From contig JBBRVW010000012.1 in the NCBI GenBank assembly GCA_038246545.1, positions 1-64,000 of the forward strand: a stretch of DNA of 64,000 nt, given 5' to 3'. Positions within the stretch are counted from its first letter, which is position 1; every line of letters begins with the position of its first letter. This document shows positions 36,131 through 44,556 of this stretch, piece by piece. The notes below the pieces were generated by a model. It made no database searches. It was not told where the DNA came from and saw only the letters and a list, made by a program, of their open reading frames with translations. The DNA is from JBBRVW01 sp038246545. Its GTDB lineage: Bacteria > Actinomycetota > Actinomycetes > JACCUZ01. Both the position numbers and the translations under genes were made by a program.

Positions 36131-36999
36131 CCGCCGTCGTTGCTGTCATGACAGCGGTGATCGCACTGCTGGCTTCGGTGCAAGGATCGGCCATCGCCGA
36201 CGGGGACGGGTGCTCCTTCTGCGGAACGCAGCAGGGCAGTCCGCCTCCACCGCCGCAGTCCCAGGCTGATCAGGAGCGGGGGCGGGTGCTGACCAAGGGT
36301 GTGCTGTGGCCGCACACGGGCCGGGACAGCAAGCTCGGGCAGGCCACGGCGGCGAGCGCGGGGTGCACCGACTGTGAGTGGAGCCTGGCGCCGGTCTGCC
36401 TGAACAACGGTCCGGGCGACGACGCGCTGTGCCTGAACGCCGTCACGGCGTGTCCGCCGCCGGGGATCTTCTTGCGCATCTATCTGCGGCACGGGACCGG
36501 TCCGTGGTCGGTCGTCGACTCGATCTGCCTGGGACCGGAGGAGGGGCCGGTGCCCGCGGCGGACGTCGGCGACAAGGTCCGCGACGTGGTGGCGACCTAC
36601 CTGCCGGATGCCGCCCCGTCGTTCCAGCCGGCGCAGGGCGGGCTGGTCAACCTGCCGACGCTGTTCGCAGCGGGGGAGCCGGAGTCGATCACGACCGAGC
36701 CGTTCCGGGTGCTCGGTTTCGACATCGTGGTGACGGCGACCGCACAATGGGACTGGACCTTCGATCACGGCGTGCAGCAGGGCTTCGACCGGCCCGGCGG
36801 CGCCTACCCGAACGACGACGTGGCCTACACCTACCCCAGCGCCGGCGACCGTGACGTCAGCCTGATGACCAGCTGGGACGCGACGTTCACCATCGACGGC
36901 GGCGGCCCGTACACCGTGCCGGGACCGGCGATCACGAAGACCGTCGGTCCGATCGCGGTCCCCGTGCGCGAAGCCCACTCCGGCCTGGTCGGCGGCTAG
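36097..36999 (+). CDS. Secreted protein of unknown function, overlaps DUF6318 gene
   Basis: 300 residues. ATG 36097 lies 34 bases inside the upstream gene. The signal peptide is AVVAVMTAVIALLASVQGSA (about 12-31). The mature part has CSFCG, a proline-rich QGSPPPPPQSQ, CTDCEW, CLNN and other Cys pairs (likely disulfides). The second half (DWTFDHGVQQGF, VAYTYPSAGDRDVSL, TSWDATFTIDGG) has the look of a PKD-like beta sandwich. No known function. Together with the lipoprotein it forms a two-gene unit placed between the ABC exporter halves. Confidence 0.7.
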   Translation: MDHRKRHRPSLAAVVAVMTAVIALLASVQGSAIADGDGCSFCGTQQGSPPPPPQSQADQERGRVLTKGVLWPHTGRDSKLGQATAASAGCTDCEWSLAPVCLNNGPGDDALCLNAVTACPPPGIFLRIYLRHGTGPWSVVDSICLGPEEGPVPAADVGDKVRDVVATYLPDAAPSFQPAQGGLVNLPTLFAAGEPESITTEPFRVLGFDIVVTATAQWDWTFDHGVQQGFDRPGGAYPNDDVAYTYPSAGDRDVSLMTSWDATFTIDGGGPYTVPGPAITKTVGPIAVPVREAHSGLVGG

Positions 37000-37020
37000 C
37001 GGTGCGCCCACCTGAGTAGG

Positions 37021-38430
37021 TCAGCGGCTGGAGAAGCCCTCGCCGACGGCGGCGGCCAGCTCCTTGTAGGCGTCGAGCGTGTCGTCGTGCAGCTCGTCGA
37101 TGTCGAGCACGCCGCCGGCCTCGAGGTGCGGGTCGTACGGGATGGTGACGACGGCGCGGCAGCGGGCCGCGAAGTGGTCCTCGAGCTGCATGACGTCGAC
37201 GATGCCACCGCCGGGTCGCACCGACGAGATGACCACGACGGCGCTCTTCGCGATGTCCTGCAGGCCGTGGGCCTCGAGCCAGTCGAGCGTCGCGCTGGCG
37301 CTGCGCGCGCCGTCGAGGCTGGCGGACGACACCACGACGAGCGACGACGCCAGGCCGAGCACGCCACGCATCGCGTCGTGCAGCAGTCCGGTGCCGCAGT
37401 CGGTGAGGATCAGGTTGTAGAACCGCTCCAGCGTGTCGACCGTGTCGCGGTAGTTCTGCTCGCTCAACGCCGAGGACGCGCCGGGGTCGGCGTCCGAGGC
37501 GAGCACCTCGAGCCGGGTCGGCGACTGCGAGGTGAACGCGCGGACGTCGCCGTACCGCGTGACGCGGTCCCGCTGCTCCAGCAGGTGGCGGATCGTGGCA
37601 CCGGACTCCCGCGGCACCCGCTCGATGAGCGTGCCGCGATCAGGGTTGGCGTCGACCGCGATGACCCGGTCGCCGCGCAGGTTGGCGAACATCGCGCCGA
37701 GCGCTGCCGTGGTCGTGGTCTTGCCGACCCCACCCTTGAGGCTGATGATCGCGACCCGGTGGCAGCCGACGACGGGCGTGCGGGCCCGCGTCACGAGGTC
37801 GGCGCGACGACGGTCGCTCGGCGACAGGCCGAGGTTGATGCGGCCCGCGGACATGTGCAGCACGGCCTTGCGCCAGCCCGACTGCGGGCGTGCCTTGCGG
37901 GTGCGGAGCACGGTCGCGGCGGTGAGCGTCTCGGCCTGGTTGCGGCCGGTGACGTGCGGCACCGGCGGGATGGCGAAGACGGTGGGCTCGACCTGCTCGC
38001 GCACGAGCGGCTGCGGCGGGGTAGCGGGCGACGCCTCGGGAGCACCCAGGTGGCGCCCCGGCGCGGGGACCTCCGTCATGTCCGGCAGCTCGTCGAACAT
38101 CGGGACGAGCGGCTCGCCGACCGGTGCCGGGCTCACGGGTACACCGCCGGGAGGCTCGACGAGGGCGGTGCGGGCGGCGTCGTCGGCGGGCGCGGCGGCG
38201 ACCTCGTCCGGGACCGAGAGGCTGGGCAGCGGACCGGTGAGGTCCACGACGACCGACTCGGTGCCCGGCCCCAGGTCGTATGCCGGAATGCTCGACGTGG
38301 ACGACGGGTCGTCCTCGTCCTCGGTGAGCCACGACGGTTCGGGCGCGTCGTGCCAGCCGTCGAGGTCGGCCTCGAGGCCGGTGTCGAACAGCCCGCGGCG
38401 ATGCCCGGAGGACGCTTCCTGACCGCTCAT
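37021..38430 (-). CDS. MinD/ParA-like ATPase with long disordered N-terminus (EspI-like)
   Basis: 469 residues. The first ~190 are acidic and proline-rich, apparently disordered. From ~215 on there is a P-loop ATPase of the MinD/ParA (SIMIBI) group: deviant Walker A SLKGGVGKTTTT, then AVDANPDRGTL (switch I) and LILTDCGTGLLHDAM (Walker B region). The layout resembles EspI of type VII secretion and similar actinomycete ATPases, but no ESX genes are in this window. ATG 38430 is preceded by TACCCT eight bases before. It is transcribed against its neighbours. Confidence 0.82.
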   Translation of the reverse strand: MSGQEASSGHRRGLFDTGLEADLDGWHDAPEPSWLTEDEDDPSSTSSIPAYDLGPGTESVVVDLTGPLPSLSVPDEVAAAPADDAARTALVEPPGGVPVSPAPVGEPLVPMFDELPDMTEVPAPGRHLGAPEASPATPPQPLVREQVEPTVFAIPPVPHVTGRNQAETLTAATVLRTRKARPQSGWRKAVLHMSAGRINLGLSPSDRRRADLVTRARTPVVGCHRVAIISLKGGVGKTTTTAALGAMFANLRGDRVIAVDANPDRGTLIERVPRESGATIRHLLEQRDRVTRYGDVRAFTSQSPTRLEVLASDADPGASSALSEQNYRDTVDTLERFYNLILTDCGTGLLHDAMRGVLGLASSLVVVSSASLDGARSASATLDWLEAHGLQDIAKSAVVVISSVRPGGGIVDVMQLEDHFAARCRAVVTIPYDPHLEAGGVLDIDELHDDTLDAYKELAAAVGEGFSSR

Positions 38431-38541
38431 GGGAGACCAGGGTAGTCACCGCACCGTCCAGTTCGTCCCGCTGAGGGTCAATATCGGCGTCAAGTACCGC
38501 GTGGCGCGGGGTGTCGGAGCGGTGCGGCAGAGTGGCCCGTG

Positions 38542-40326
38542 ATGGCGACGATCACCGAGTCCGGTCGCGACCAGCAGTCCGCCTGGACCACGCTGCGCCG
38601 CGGCCTCGCGCTGTCGCCGGAGTTCACCGCCGGCCTCACCGTGACGCTGCTGCTGGCGCTCGGCGCCACGGTGGGCCGGGTCCTCGTGCCCATCGCCGTG
38701 CAGCAGACGATCGACGACGGCCTGCTCGGTTCCGGCGGCCCGGACGTCGCGCGGGTCCGCGAGGCGGTCCTGCTGGCGGGCGTCGCCGTGCTGGGCACTG
38801 CCCTGTGCGCGTACCGGCTCAACGTCCGGCTGTTCCGCACCACGGAGAGCGGTCTGGCCTCGCTGCGGGTGCGGGCCTTCCGGCACGTGCACGACCTGTC
38901 GGTCCTCACCCAGAACGCCGAGCGCCGCGGGTCCCTGGTCTCGCGCGTCACCAGCGACGTCGACACCATCTCGACATTCATGCAGTGGGGTGGACTGCTC
39001 ATGGTCGTGAGCTTCGGGCAGCTGCTCGTGGCCACTGCGCTGATGGCGTTCTACTCGTGGCAGCTCACGGTGCTGGTGTGGGTGTGCTTCCTGCCGCTCT
39101 TCCTGCTGATGCGCACCTTCCAGAAGCGGGTGTCGACGGCGTACGGCGCTGTGCGCGAGCGGGTCGGTGACCTGCTCGGTGCCGTGTCCGAGTCCGTCGT
39201 CGGCGCGTCGACGGTCCGCGCGTACGGCATCGAGGCGCGCACCGGGCAGCGGATCGACGAGGCGATCGAACGGCACCGGTCAGCGGCGACGCGGGCGCAG
39301 GCGCTCGTGGCCCTCACCTTCTCGACGGGCGAGGTCGTGGCCGGCCTGGCCAACGCCGGGGTCGTGGTCGTCGGCGTGCTGCTCGGGATCGACGGCGACC
39401 TCAGCCTGGGCGAGCTGCTGGCCTTCCTCTTCCTCGTCCAGCTGTTCGTCGGCCCGGTGCAGATCGGCACCGAGGTGCTCAACGAGGCGCAGAACGCGAT
39501 CGCCGGCTGGCGCCGAGTCCTCGGCGTCCTCGACACCCCGGCGGACGTGGCCGACCCGGGCGACGGCGGACGCACCCTCCCGCGGGGCCCGATCGACGTG
39601 CGGTTCGAGCACGTCAGCTTCGCCTACCCCGGCGGCCCCACGGTGCTCGCGGACGTCGACCTCGCGCTCGCACCCCGGTCGCGGATCGCCGTCGTCGGCG
39701 AGACCGGGTCGGGAAAGACCACCTTCGCCAAGCTGCTCACCCGGCTGATGGACCCGGTCGAGGGACGGGTGCTCGTCGACGACGTCGACCTGCGCGAGCT
39801 GTCCTTCGCCTCGCTCCGGTCGCGGATCGTGATGGTGCCCCAGGACGGGTTCCTGTTCGAGGGCAGCATCCTCGACAACGTCCGCTTCGGCCTGCCGTCC
39901 GCCGGTGACGACGACGTCGAGCTGGCGATGACCGAGCTCGGGCTCATGGACTGGCTCGGCGGCCTGCCGCACGGCCTGGTCACCGACGTGGGCCAGCGCG
40001 GCGAGCAGCTCTCGGCCGGCGAGCGCCAGCTGGTGGCCCTGGCCCGGGCCTACCTGGCCGACCCCGACCTGCTCGTCCTCGACGAGGCCACGTCGGCTGT
40101 CGACCCGGCGACCGAGGTACGGCTCGCGCGTGCGCTCGAGGGCCTCACCCGTGGCCGGACGGCGTTGACGATCGCTCACCGGCTCTCGACCGCCGAGGCC
40201 GCCGACGACGTGCTGGTGTTCGACGCGGGCCGGGTCGTCGAGCGCGGGCGGCACGCCGACCTGGTCGCCGCCGGCGGTGTCTACTCCCGCCTGCACGTCT
40301 CCTGGGCGGCCCAGCAGCGCACCTGA
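38542..40326 (+). CDS. ABC exporter half with intact ATPase site
   Basis: 594 residues (GTG 38539 is one codon upstream). Membrane domain to about 320, then the ATPase: Walker A GETGSGKTT, Walker B LLVLDEATSAVD, switch His in TIAHRLST, all intact. The signature motif is LSAGERQ, with Ala in place of the usual first Gly. This fits as the partner of the gene at 33604, whose signature is normal but whose Walker B and His are lost. In other genomes such halves are usually adjacent; here three genes lie between. Substrate unknown. hisI follows after 20 bases. Confidence 0.88.
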   Translation: MATITESGRDQQSAWTTLRRGLALSPEFTAGLTVTLLLALGATVGRVLVPIAVQQTIDDGLLGSGGPDVARVREAVLLAGVAVLGTALCAYRLNVRLFRTTESGLASLRVRAFRHVHDLSVLTQNAERRGSLVSRVTSDVDTISTFMQWGGLLMVVSFGQLLVATALMAFYSWQLTVLVWVCFLPLFLLMRTFQKRVSTAYGAVRERVGDLLGAVSESVVGASTVRAYGIEARTGQRIDEAIERHRSAATRAQALVALTFSTGEVVAGLANAGVVVVGVLLGIDGDLSLGELLAFLFLVQLFVGPVQIGTEVLNEAQNAIAGWRRVLGVLDTPADVADPGDGGRTLPRGPIDVRFEHVSFAYPGGPTVLADVDLALAPRSRIAVVGETGSGKTTFAKLLTRLMDPVEGRVLVDDVDLRELSFASLRSRIVMVPQDGFLFEGSILDNVRFGLPSAGDDDVELAMTELGLMDWLGGLPHGLVTDVGQRGEQLSAGERQLVALARAYLADPDLLVLDEATSAVDPATEVRLARALEGLTRGRTALTIAHRLSTAEAADDVLVFDAGRVVERGRHADLVAAGGVYSRLHVSWAAQQRT

Positions 40327-40334
40327 CGGGCTGC

Positions 40335-40340
40335 GACGAT
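40335..40340 (+). promoter_or_regulatory. -10 box GACGAT for leaderless hisI
   Basis: GACGAT, six bases, GTG 40347. It lies right after the stop of the ABC gene. The first base is not the usual T, so it is a weaker case than the others. Confidence 0.4.
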
Positions 40341-40346
40341 GGGCGG

Positions 40347-40697
40347 GTGACCGTCTCCGCACTCGACCCCGCGGTCGCGGGCAGGCTCCAGCGCGACGCG
40401 CAGGGCCTGGTCGCCGCCGTCGTCCAGCAGCACGGCACCGGCGAGGTGCTCATGGTCGGCTGGATGGACGACGAGGCGCTGCACCGCACCCTCACCACCG
40501 GCCGTGCGACCTACTGGAGCCGCAGCCGCGGCGAGTACTGGCGCAAGGGCGACACCTCCGGCCACGAGCAGCACGTCCGCGAGGTCCGGCTGGACTGCGA
40601 CGGCGACGCGTTGCTGGTCGTCGTCGACCAGGTCGGCGTCGCCTGTCACACGGGCGACCGGTCCTGCTTCGACGCCGACGTCCTGCTGCGGTCCTGA
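40347..40697 (+). CDS. hisI: Phosphoribosyl-AMP cyclohydrolase
   Basis: Third step of histidine synthesis; opens the adenine ring of phosphoribosyl-AMP. 116 residues, without the HisE part. The zinc and magnesium residues are in DCDGDALLVVVDQVGVACHTGDRSCF, with the conserved Asp and Cys ligands, and in TYWSRSRGEYWRKGDTSGH. It is next to trpE as in many actinomycetes. Confidence 0.96.
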   Translation: MTVSALDPAVAGRLQRDAQGLVAAVVQQHGTGEVLMVGWMDDEALHRTLTTGRATYWSRSRGEYWRKGDTSGHEQHVREVRLDCDGDALLVVVDQVGVACHTGDRSCFDADVLLRS

Positions 40698-40750
40698 CCA
40701 GTCCTGAGCCGGTCCACTCCGGGCGCCGGCCACCCAGCACAATGGCGGCC

Positions 40751-42250
40751 ATGCCCAGCGACCACGCGCCGGACCTCGAGACGTTCCGCGCGCTCGCCGG
40801 CGACCGACGGGTCATCCCGGTGACCCGACGCCTGCTCGCCGACGCGGAGACGCCCCTGAGCGTCTACCGCAAGCTGGCCGGCGGCCGACCCGGCACCTTC
40901 CTGCTCGAGTCGGCGGAGCTCGGCGGGGTGTGGTCCCGCTACTCCTTCGTCGGAGCCCACTCGCACGCCACGCTCACCGAGCGCGACGGTCGGGCGCACT
41001 GGCTGGGGCAGCCGCCGGTCGGCGTGCCCACCGACGGCGACCCGCTCGAGGCGTTGCGAGCCACGGTCGAAGCCCTGCACACCGAGCCGCTCCCGGGGCT
41101 GCCGCCGCTCACCGGCGGACTGGTCGGGGTGCTGGGCTACGACGTCGTGCGCCGGCTCGAACGGCTGCCCGAGCTCACCACCGACGACCTGCACGTGCCC
41201 GAGCTCGCCATGATGCTGGCCACCGACCTGGCCGTCCTCGACCACTCCGACGGGTCGGTCCTGCTCATCGCCAACGCCGTCAACTACGACGACACCGACG
41301 ACCGCGTCGACTGGGCCCACACGGACGCGGTCGAGCGGCTGGACCGGATGACCGCCGAGCTGAACGTCCCGGCCCCCGCGGCCGTCGCGGCCTTCACGGC
41401 GGCGGAGCCGGAGTACGACCGCGCTCGCACCAGCGACGACTACCGCGCCGCGGTCGAGCAGGCCAAGGAGGAGATCCGGGCCGGTGAGGCGTTCCAGGTC
41501 GTCGTCAGCCAGCGCTTCTCGATGACCAACGCGGCCGACCCCCTGGACGTCTACCGGATGCTGCGGGCCACCAACCCCAGCCCCTACATGTACCTGCTGC
41601 GGTTCGACGGCTTCGACATCGTCGGGTCCAGCCCCGAGGCGCTGGTCAAGGTCACCGGAGGTCGGGCGATGATGCACCCGATTGCGGGCACCCGGCCGCG
41701 CGGCGCGACGCCGCAGCAGGACGCGGCGATGGCGGCGGAGCTCCTCGCGGATCCCAAGGAGCGGGCCGAGCACCTGATGCTCGTCGACCTCGGCCGCAAC
41801 GACCTCGGCCGCGTCTGTGCCTCGGGCACCGTCGAGGTCGTCGACTTCATGTCGGTCGAGCGGTTCAGCCACGTCATGCACATCGTGAGCACCGTGGTCG
41901 GCGAGGTCGCCGAGGGCCGCACCGCCTTCGACGTCCTCACCTCCTGCTTTCCGGCCGGCACGCTCTCCGGGGCGCCGAAGCCGCGCGCGATGGAGCTCAT
42001 CGAGCAGCTCGAGCCCACCCGGCGCGGTGTGTACGGCGGCTGCGTCGGCTACCTCGACTTCGCCGGCGACGCCGACACCGCGATCGCCATCCGCACGGCG
42101 TACCTCAGGGACGGCACCGCCTACGTGCAGGCCGGCGCGGGCATCGTCGCCGACTCCGACCCCGCTGCCGAGGACGACGAGTGCCGCAACAAGGCGATGG
42201 CGGTGCTGCGGGCGGTCGCGGCGGCCCAGTCGCTGCGCCGGTCGCCGTGA
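40751..42250 (+). CDS. trpE: Anthranilate synthase component I
   Basis: Converts chorismate to anthranilate, with ammonia from a glutaminase (TrpG) not in this window. 499 residues. The tryptophan feedback site is kept: LLESAELGGVWSRYSFVG (about 38-55). The catalytic half has EIRAGEAFQVVVSQRF, HPIAGTRPRG, LLVDLGRNDLGRV-like sequence, and GAPKPRAMELI. ATG 40751 is chosen (ATG 40742 is in frame); CACAAT lies seven bases upstream, so the mRNA may be leaderless and no trp attenuator is evident. Confidence 0.96.
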   Translation: MPSDHAPDLETFRALAGDRRVIPVTRRLLADAETPLSVYRKLAGGRPGTFLLESAELGGVWSRYSFVGAHSHATLTERDGRAHWLGQPPVGVPTDGDPLEALRATVEALHTEPLPGLPPLTGGLVGVLGYDVVRRLERLPELTTDDLHVPELAMMLATDLAVLDHSDGSVLLIANAVNYDDTDDRVDWAHTDAVERLDRMTAELNVPAPAAVAAFTAAEPEYDRARTSDDYRAAVEQAKEEIRAGEAFQVVVSQRFSMTNAADPLDVYRMLRATNPSPYMYLLRFDGFDIVGSSPEALVKVTGGRAMMHPIAGTRPRGATPQQDAAMAAELLADPKERAEHLMLVDLGRNDLGRVCASGTVEVVDFMSVERFSHVMHIVSTVVGEVAEGRTAFDVLTSCFPAGTLSGAPKPRAMELIEQLEPTRRGVYGGCVGYLDFAGDADTAIAIRTAYLRDGTAYVQAGAGIVADSDPAAEDDECRNKAMAVLRAVAAAQSLRRSP

Positions 42251-42801
42251 CGCCCGCGGGACCGGAACGGTCGGAACCCGACGCCGAGCCGGGCAGCCCC
42301 AGCGGGACCCGCACGACGGGCGAGCCGGACGTCCCGGACGGCGTTCGACGCCCGGCACGGCGCGAGCTCGCCCTGGCCGTGGGTCTGGTGGCGCTCGGTG
42401 CGGCCGTGGCGCTGCTCGGCGGCGGGCGGTCGAGCGGCGTCAGCCCCGGCGTGCCCTCGGCGCCGGGCGCCGGCTCACGGGACGCCGGCACCGCGTCGCT
42501 GGCGCTGGTCGCGCTCGCCGGTGCGGGCGCCGTGCTGCTCCTGCGCAACCGCGCGCGCATGGTGCTCGGTGTGGCGCTGGCCGGGGTCGCCGCTGCGCTG
42601 GCCGCGGTCGGCACGACACCGACCCGTGGGACCGCGCTCGGGGGCGCGGTCCTCGTCGGCCTCGGTGGCCTGCTCGTCGTGCTGCGGGCGCGCCGCTGGC
42701 CGCAGCCCCGCGGCCGCTACGAGACCCGCCCGCCACGGTCTACCGGCACCCCGCGGGACGCGTGGGACGCCCTCGACCGAGGTGAGGACCCGACCGCCTG
42801 A
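42247..42801 (+). CDS. Trp-operon membrane protein (TIGR02234 family)
   Basis: 184 residues from GTG 42247, overlapping the trpE stop. A ~40-residue polar start is followed by three membrane helices, at about 45-62, 83-98 and 102-117, and perhaps a fourth at 125-142. It fits the trp-associated membrane protein conserved after trpE in actinomycetes. No activity is known. The position supports a role linked to tryptophan synthesis or export. Confidence 0.82.
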   Translation: MTPAGPERSEPDAEPGSPSGTRTTGEPDVPDGVRRPARRELALAVGLVALGAAVALLGGGRSSGVSPGVPSAPGAGSRDAGTASLALVALAGAGAVLLLRNRARMVLGVALAGVAAALAAVGTTPTRGTALGGAVLVGLGGLLVVLRARRWPQPRGRYETRPPRSTGTPRDAWDALDRGEDPTA

Positions 42802-42868
42802 CCCCGATCTGGTCCCGGGACTGGCACAATCTGTCGCGCACCAGCCGACACCCCACCGCGGAGGAACG

Positions 42869-43108
42869 ATGTCAGCAAGCCACGGCAGCACGCCGGCCGC
42901 CTGGACCGCGGTCGGCATCATGTTCGTCGGCTTCCTGATCAGCGGTATCGCCCTGCCGTTCGAGCTGCCGTGGCTGTTCTTCGTCGGACTCGCGGTCGTC
43001 GCCCTCGGAGCGGTCGCCGGCAAGGTGATGTCGATGATGGGCATGGGCAGTGCCGTGACCTACAAGGACGACCACCACCCCGAGTACGACAGCGGCCCCT
43101 CGAGCTGA
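42869..43108 (+). CDS. HGxxPAAW-motif small membrane protein
   Basis: 79 residues from ATG 42869 (GGAGGAAC upstream). The motif HGSTPAAW (residues 5-12) names the family, followed by two membrane helices (about 12-34 and 36-55) and an acidic tail. The family is seen in actinomycete trp clusters; function unknown. CACAAT near 42826 may be its -10. Confidence 0.88.
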   Translation: MSASHGSTPAAWTAVGIMFVGFLISGIALPFELPWLFFVGLAVVALGAVAGKVMSMMGMGSAVTYKDDHHPEYDSGPSS

Positions 43109-43207
43109 CACGGCGGTCACCGGCAGCTGCTCGCACCGGCGTACCGCCGGTCTCCGGCCCGGCGAGCGCCGTACGCTCACGGGACGGACCACTCCGCCGG
43201 GAGCATC

Positions 43208-43630
43208 ATGACCGCTGCGCCGTCGTACGCCGCCAGCCGCGCCGTAGCGCTGCGGGCGCCGCTGGCCGTGCTGGGCGTCGTTGCCGCCGCGACGACGTAC
43301 GTCGGTGTGGTCGACCCGGGTGAAGCCGGCCACTACCCCGGCTGCCCGTTCCTCGCGCTGACCGGGCTGTACTGCCCGTTCTGCGGCTCCCTGCGCGCGG
43401 TGCACGCCCTTGTCCGGGGCGACCTGCCGGGGGCGATCGGACGCAACGCCCTTACCGTCGCCGGCGGCGTCGTGCTCGCGGTGCTGTGGGTGGGCTGGGT
43501 CGCGCGTCGCGCGAGGGGGGTGGCGAGCGGCGTCACCGTTCCGGCGGGGGTGTGGCCGGCGCTGGGCGTCGCGGTCCTGGTCTTCGGCGTGGCGCGCAAC
43601 CTGCCGTTCGCCGCGGTCCTGGCACCCTGA
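43208..43630 (+). CDS. DUF2752 membrane protein
   Basis: 140 residues. Signature: PGCPFLALTGLYCPFCGSLRA, the C-P-F-x-x-x-T-G-x-x-C-P-x-C-G motif of DUF2752, lies between membrane helices at about 20-38 and 70-90, with a third at 108-130. The family has no known role but is often in actinomycete trp clusters. TACGCT (about 43171) may be its -10 and GGGAGC its ribosome site. Confidence 0.9.
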   Translation: MTAAPSYAASRAVALRAPLAVLGVVAAATTYVGVVDPGEAGHYPGCPFLALTGLYCPFCGSLRAVHALVRGDLPGAIGRNALTVAGGVVLAVLWVGWVARRARGVASGVTVPAGVWPALGVAVLVFGVARNLPFAAVLAP

Positions 43631-43749
43631 CCGGCCAGGAGGAGGCCATCGCACCGGGCGCGTGGTCAGACCCCGCGCCTGCCCCGGTTACCCTGGGCGG
43701 ACTGGGTGGTCGCGGTGCGACCGCGGAGTCAGGTGAGGGGATCCGGCGC

Positions 43750-44556
43750 GTGAGTGTGCTCGACGACATCCTGGTCGACGTGCGCGCCGACCTGGCCGAG
43801 CGCCAGGCGCGGGTCAGCCTCGACGAGCTCAAGGCGAGGGCCGAAGGCCGACCCGACTGCCGGAACCCGCTCCCGGTGCTGCGTGCCGGCGGAGTCGCGG
43901 TCATCGCCGAGGTGAAGCGTTCCAGCCCGTCGAAGGGCGCGCTCGCGGCGATCGCCGACCCCGCCTCGCTCGCCGCCGACTACGAGGCAGGTGGCGCTGC
44001 GGTCATCAGTGTCCTCACCGAGAAGCACCGCTTCGGCGGCAGTCTCGACGACCTCGTCGCAGTGCGCCGGGCGGTCGACGTGCCCGTCTTGTGCAAGGAC
44101 TTCATCGTCTCCAGCTACCAGCTGTGGGAGGCGCGGGTCCACGGCGCCGACCTCGCACTGCTCATCGTGGCGGCCATGGACCAGAACGCCCTCGTGTCAC
44201 TGGTCGAGCGCGCCACGTCGCTCGGCCTCACACCGCTGGTCGAGTGCCACACCGTCGACGAGGTCGGGCGCGCCGTCGACGCCGGCGCCGAGGTCATCGG
44301 CATCAACGCCCGCGACCTGCGCACCCTGCAGGTCGACCGCGCCGTGTTCTCCCGCGTCGCCCCGCACGTGCCCGACCACGTGGTCCGCATCGCCGAGTCC
44401 GGCGTGCGCGGTCCGCACGACGTCCTCGAGTACGCCCGCGACGGAGCCGACGCCGTCCTTGTCGGTGAGTCGCTCGTCACCGGACGTGACCCCCGCTCGG
44501 CCGTCGCCGACCTCGTGGCGGCCGGCGCGCACCCGGCCCTCAAGCACGACAGGTGA
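43750..44556 (+). CDS. trpC: Indole-3-glycerol phosphate synthase
   Basis: Closes the indole ring from CdRP. 268 residues from GTG 43750 (GTGAGGGG upstream). The barrel has the catalytic Lys in AEVKRSSPSKG, VLTEKHRFGGS, Lys in VLCKDFIVSSYQ, and INARDLRTLQVD, IAESGVRGP, VGESLV. No TrpF is attached. trpB overlaps the end (GTGA). Confidence 0.96.
   Translation: MSVLDDILVDVRADLAERQARVSLDELKARAEGRPDCRNPLPVLRAGGVAVIAEVKRSSPSKGALAAIADPASLAADYEAGGAAVISVLTEKHRFGGSLDDLVAVRRAVDVPVLCKDFIVSSYQLWEARVHGADLALLIVAAMDQNALVSLVERATSLGLTPLVECHTVDEVGRAVDAGAEVIGINARDLRTLQVDRAVFSRVAPHVPDHVVRIAESGVRGPHDVLEYARDGADAVLVGESLVTGRDPRSAVADLVAAGAHPALKHDR

Noticed and set aside
40697..40751. trp leader peptide/attenuator before trpE
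   Set aside because: No Trp-codon-rich ORF or alternating stems; the -10 box sits seven bases from the ATG.
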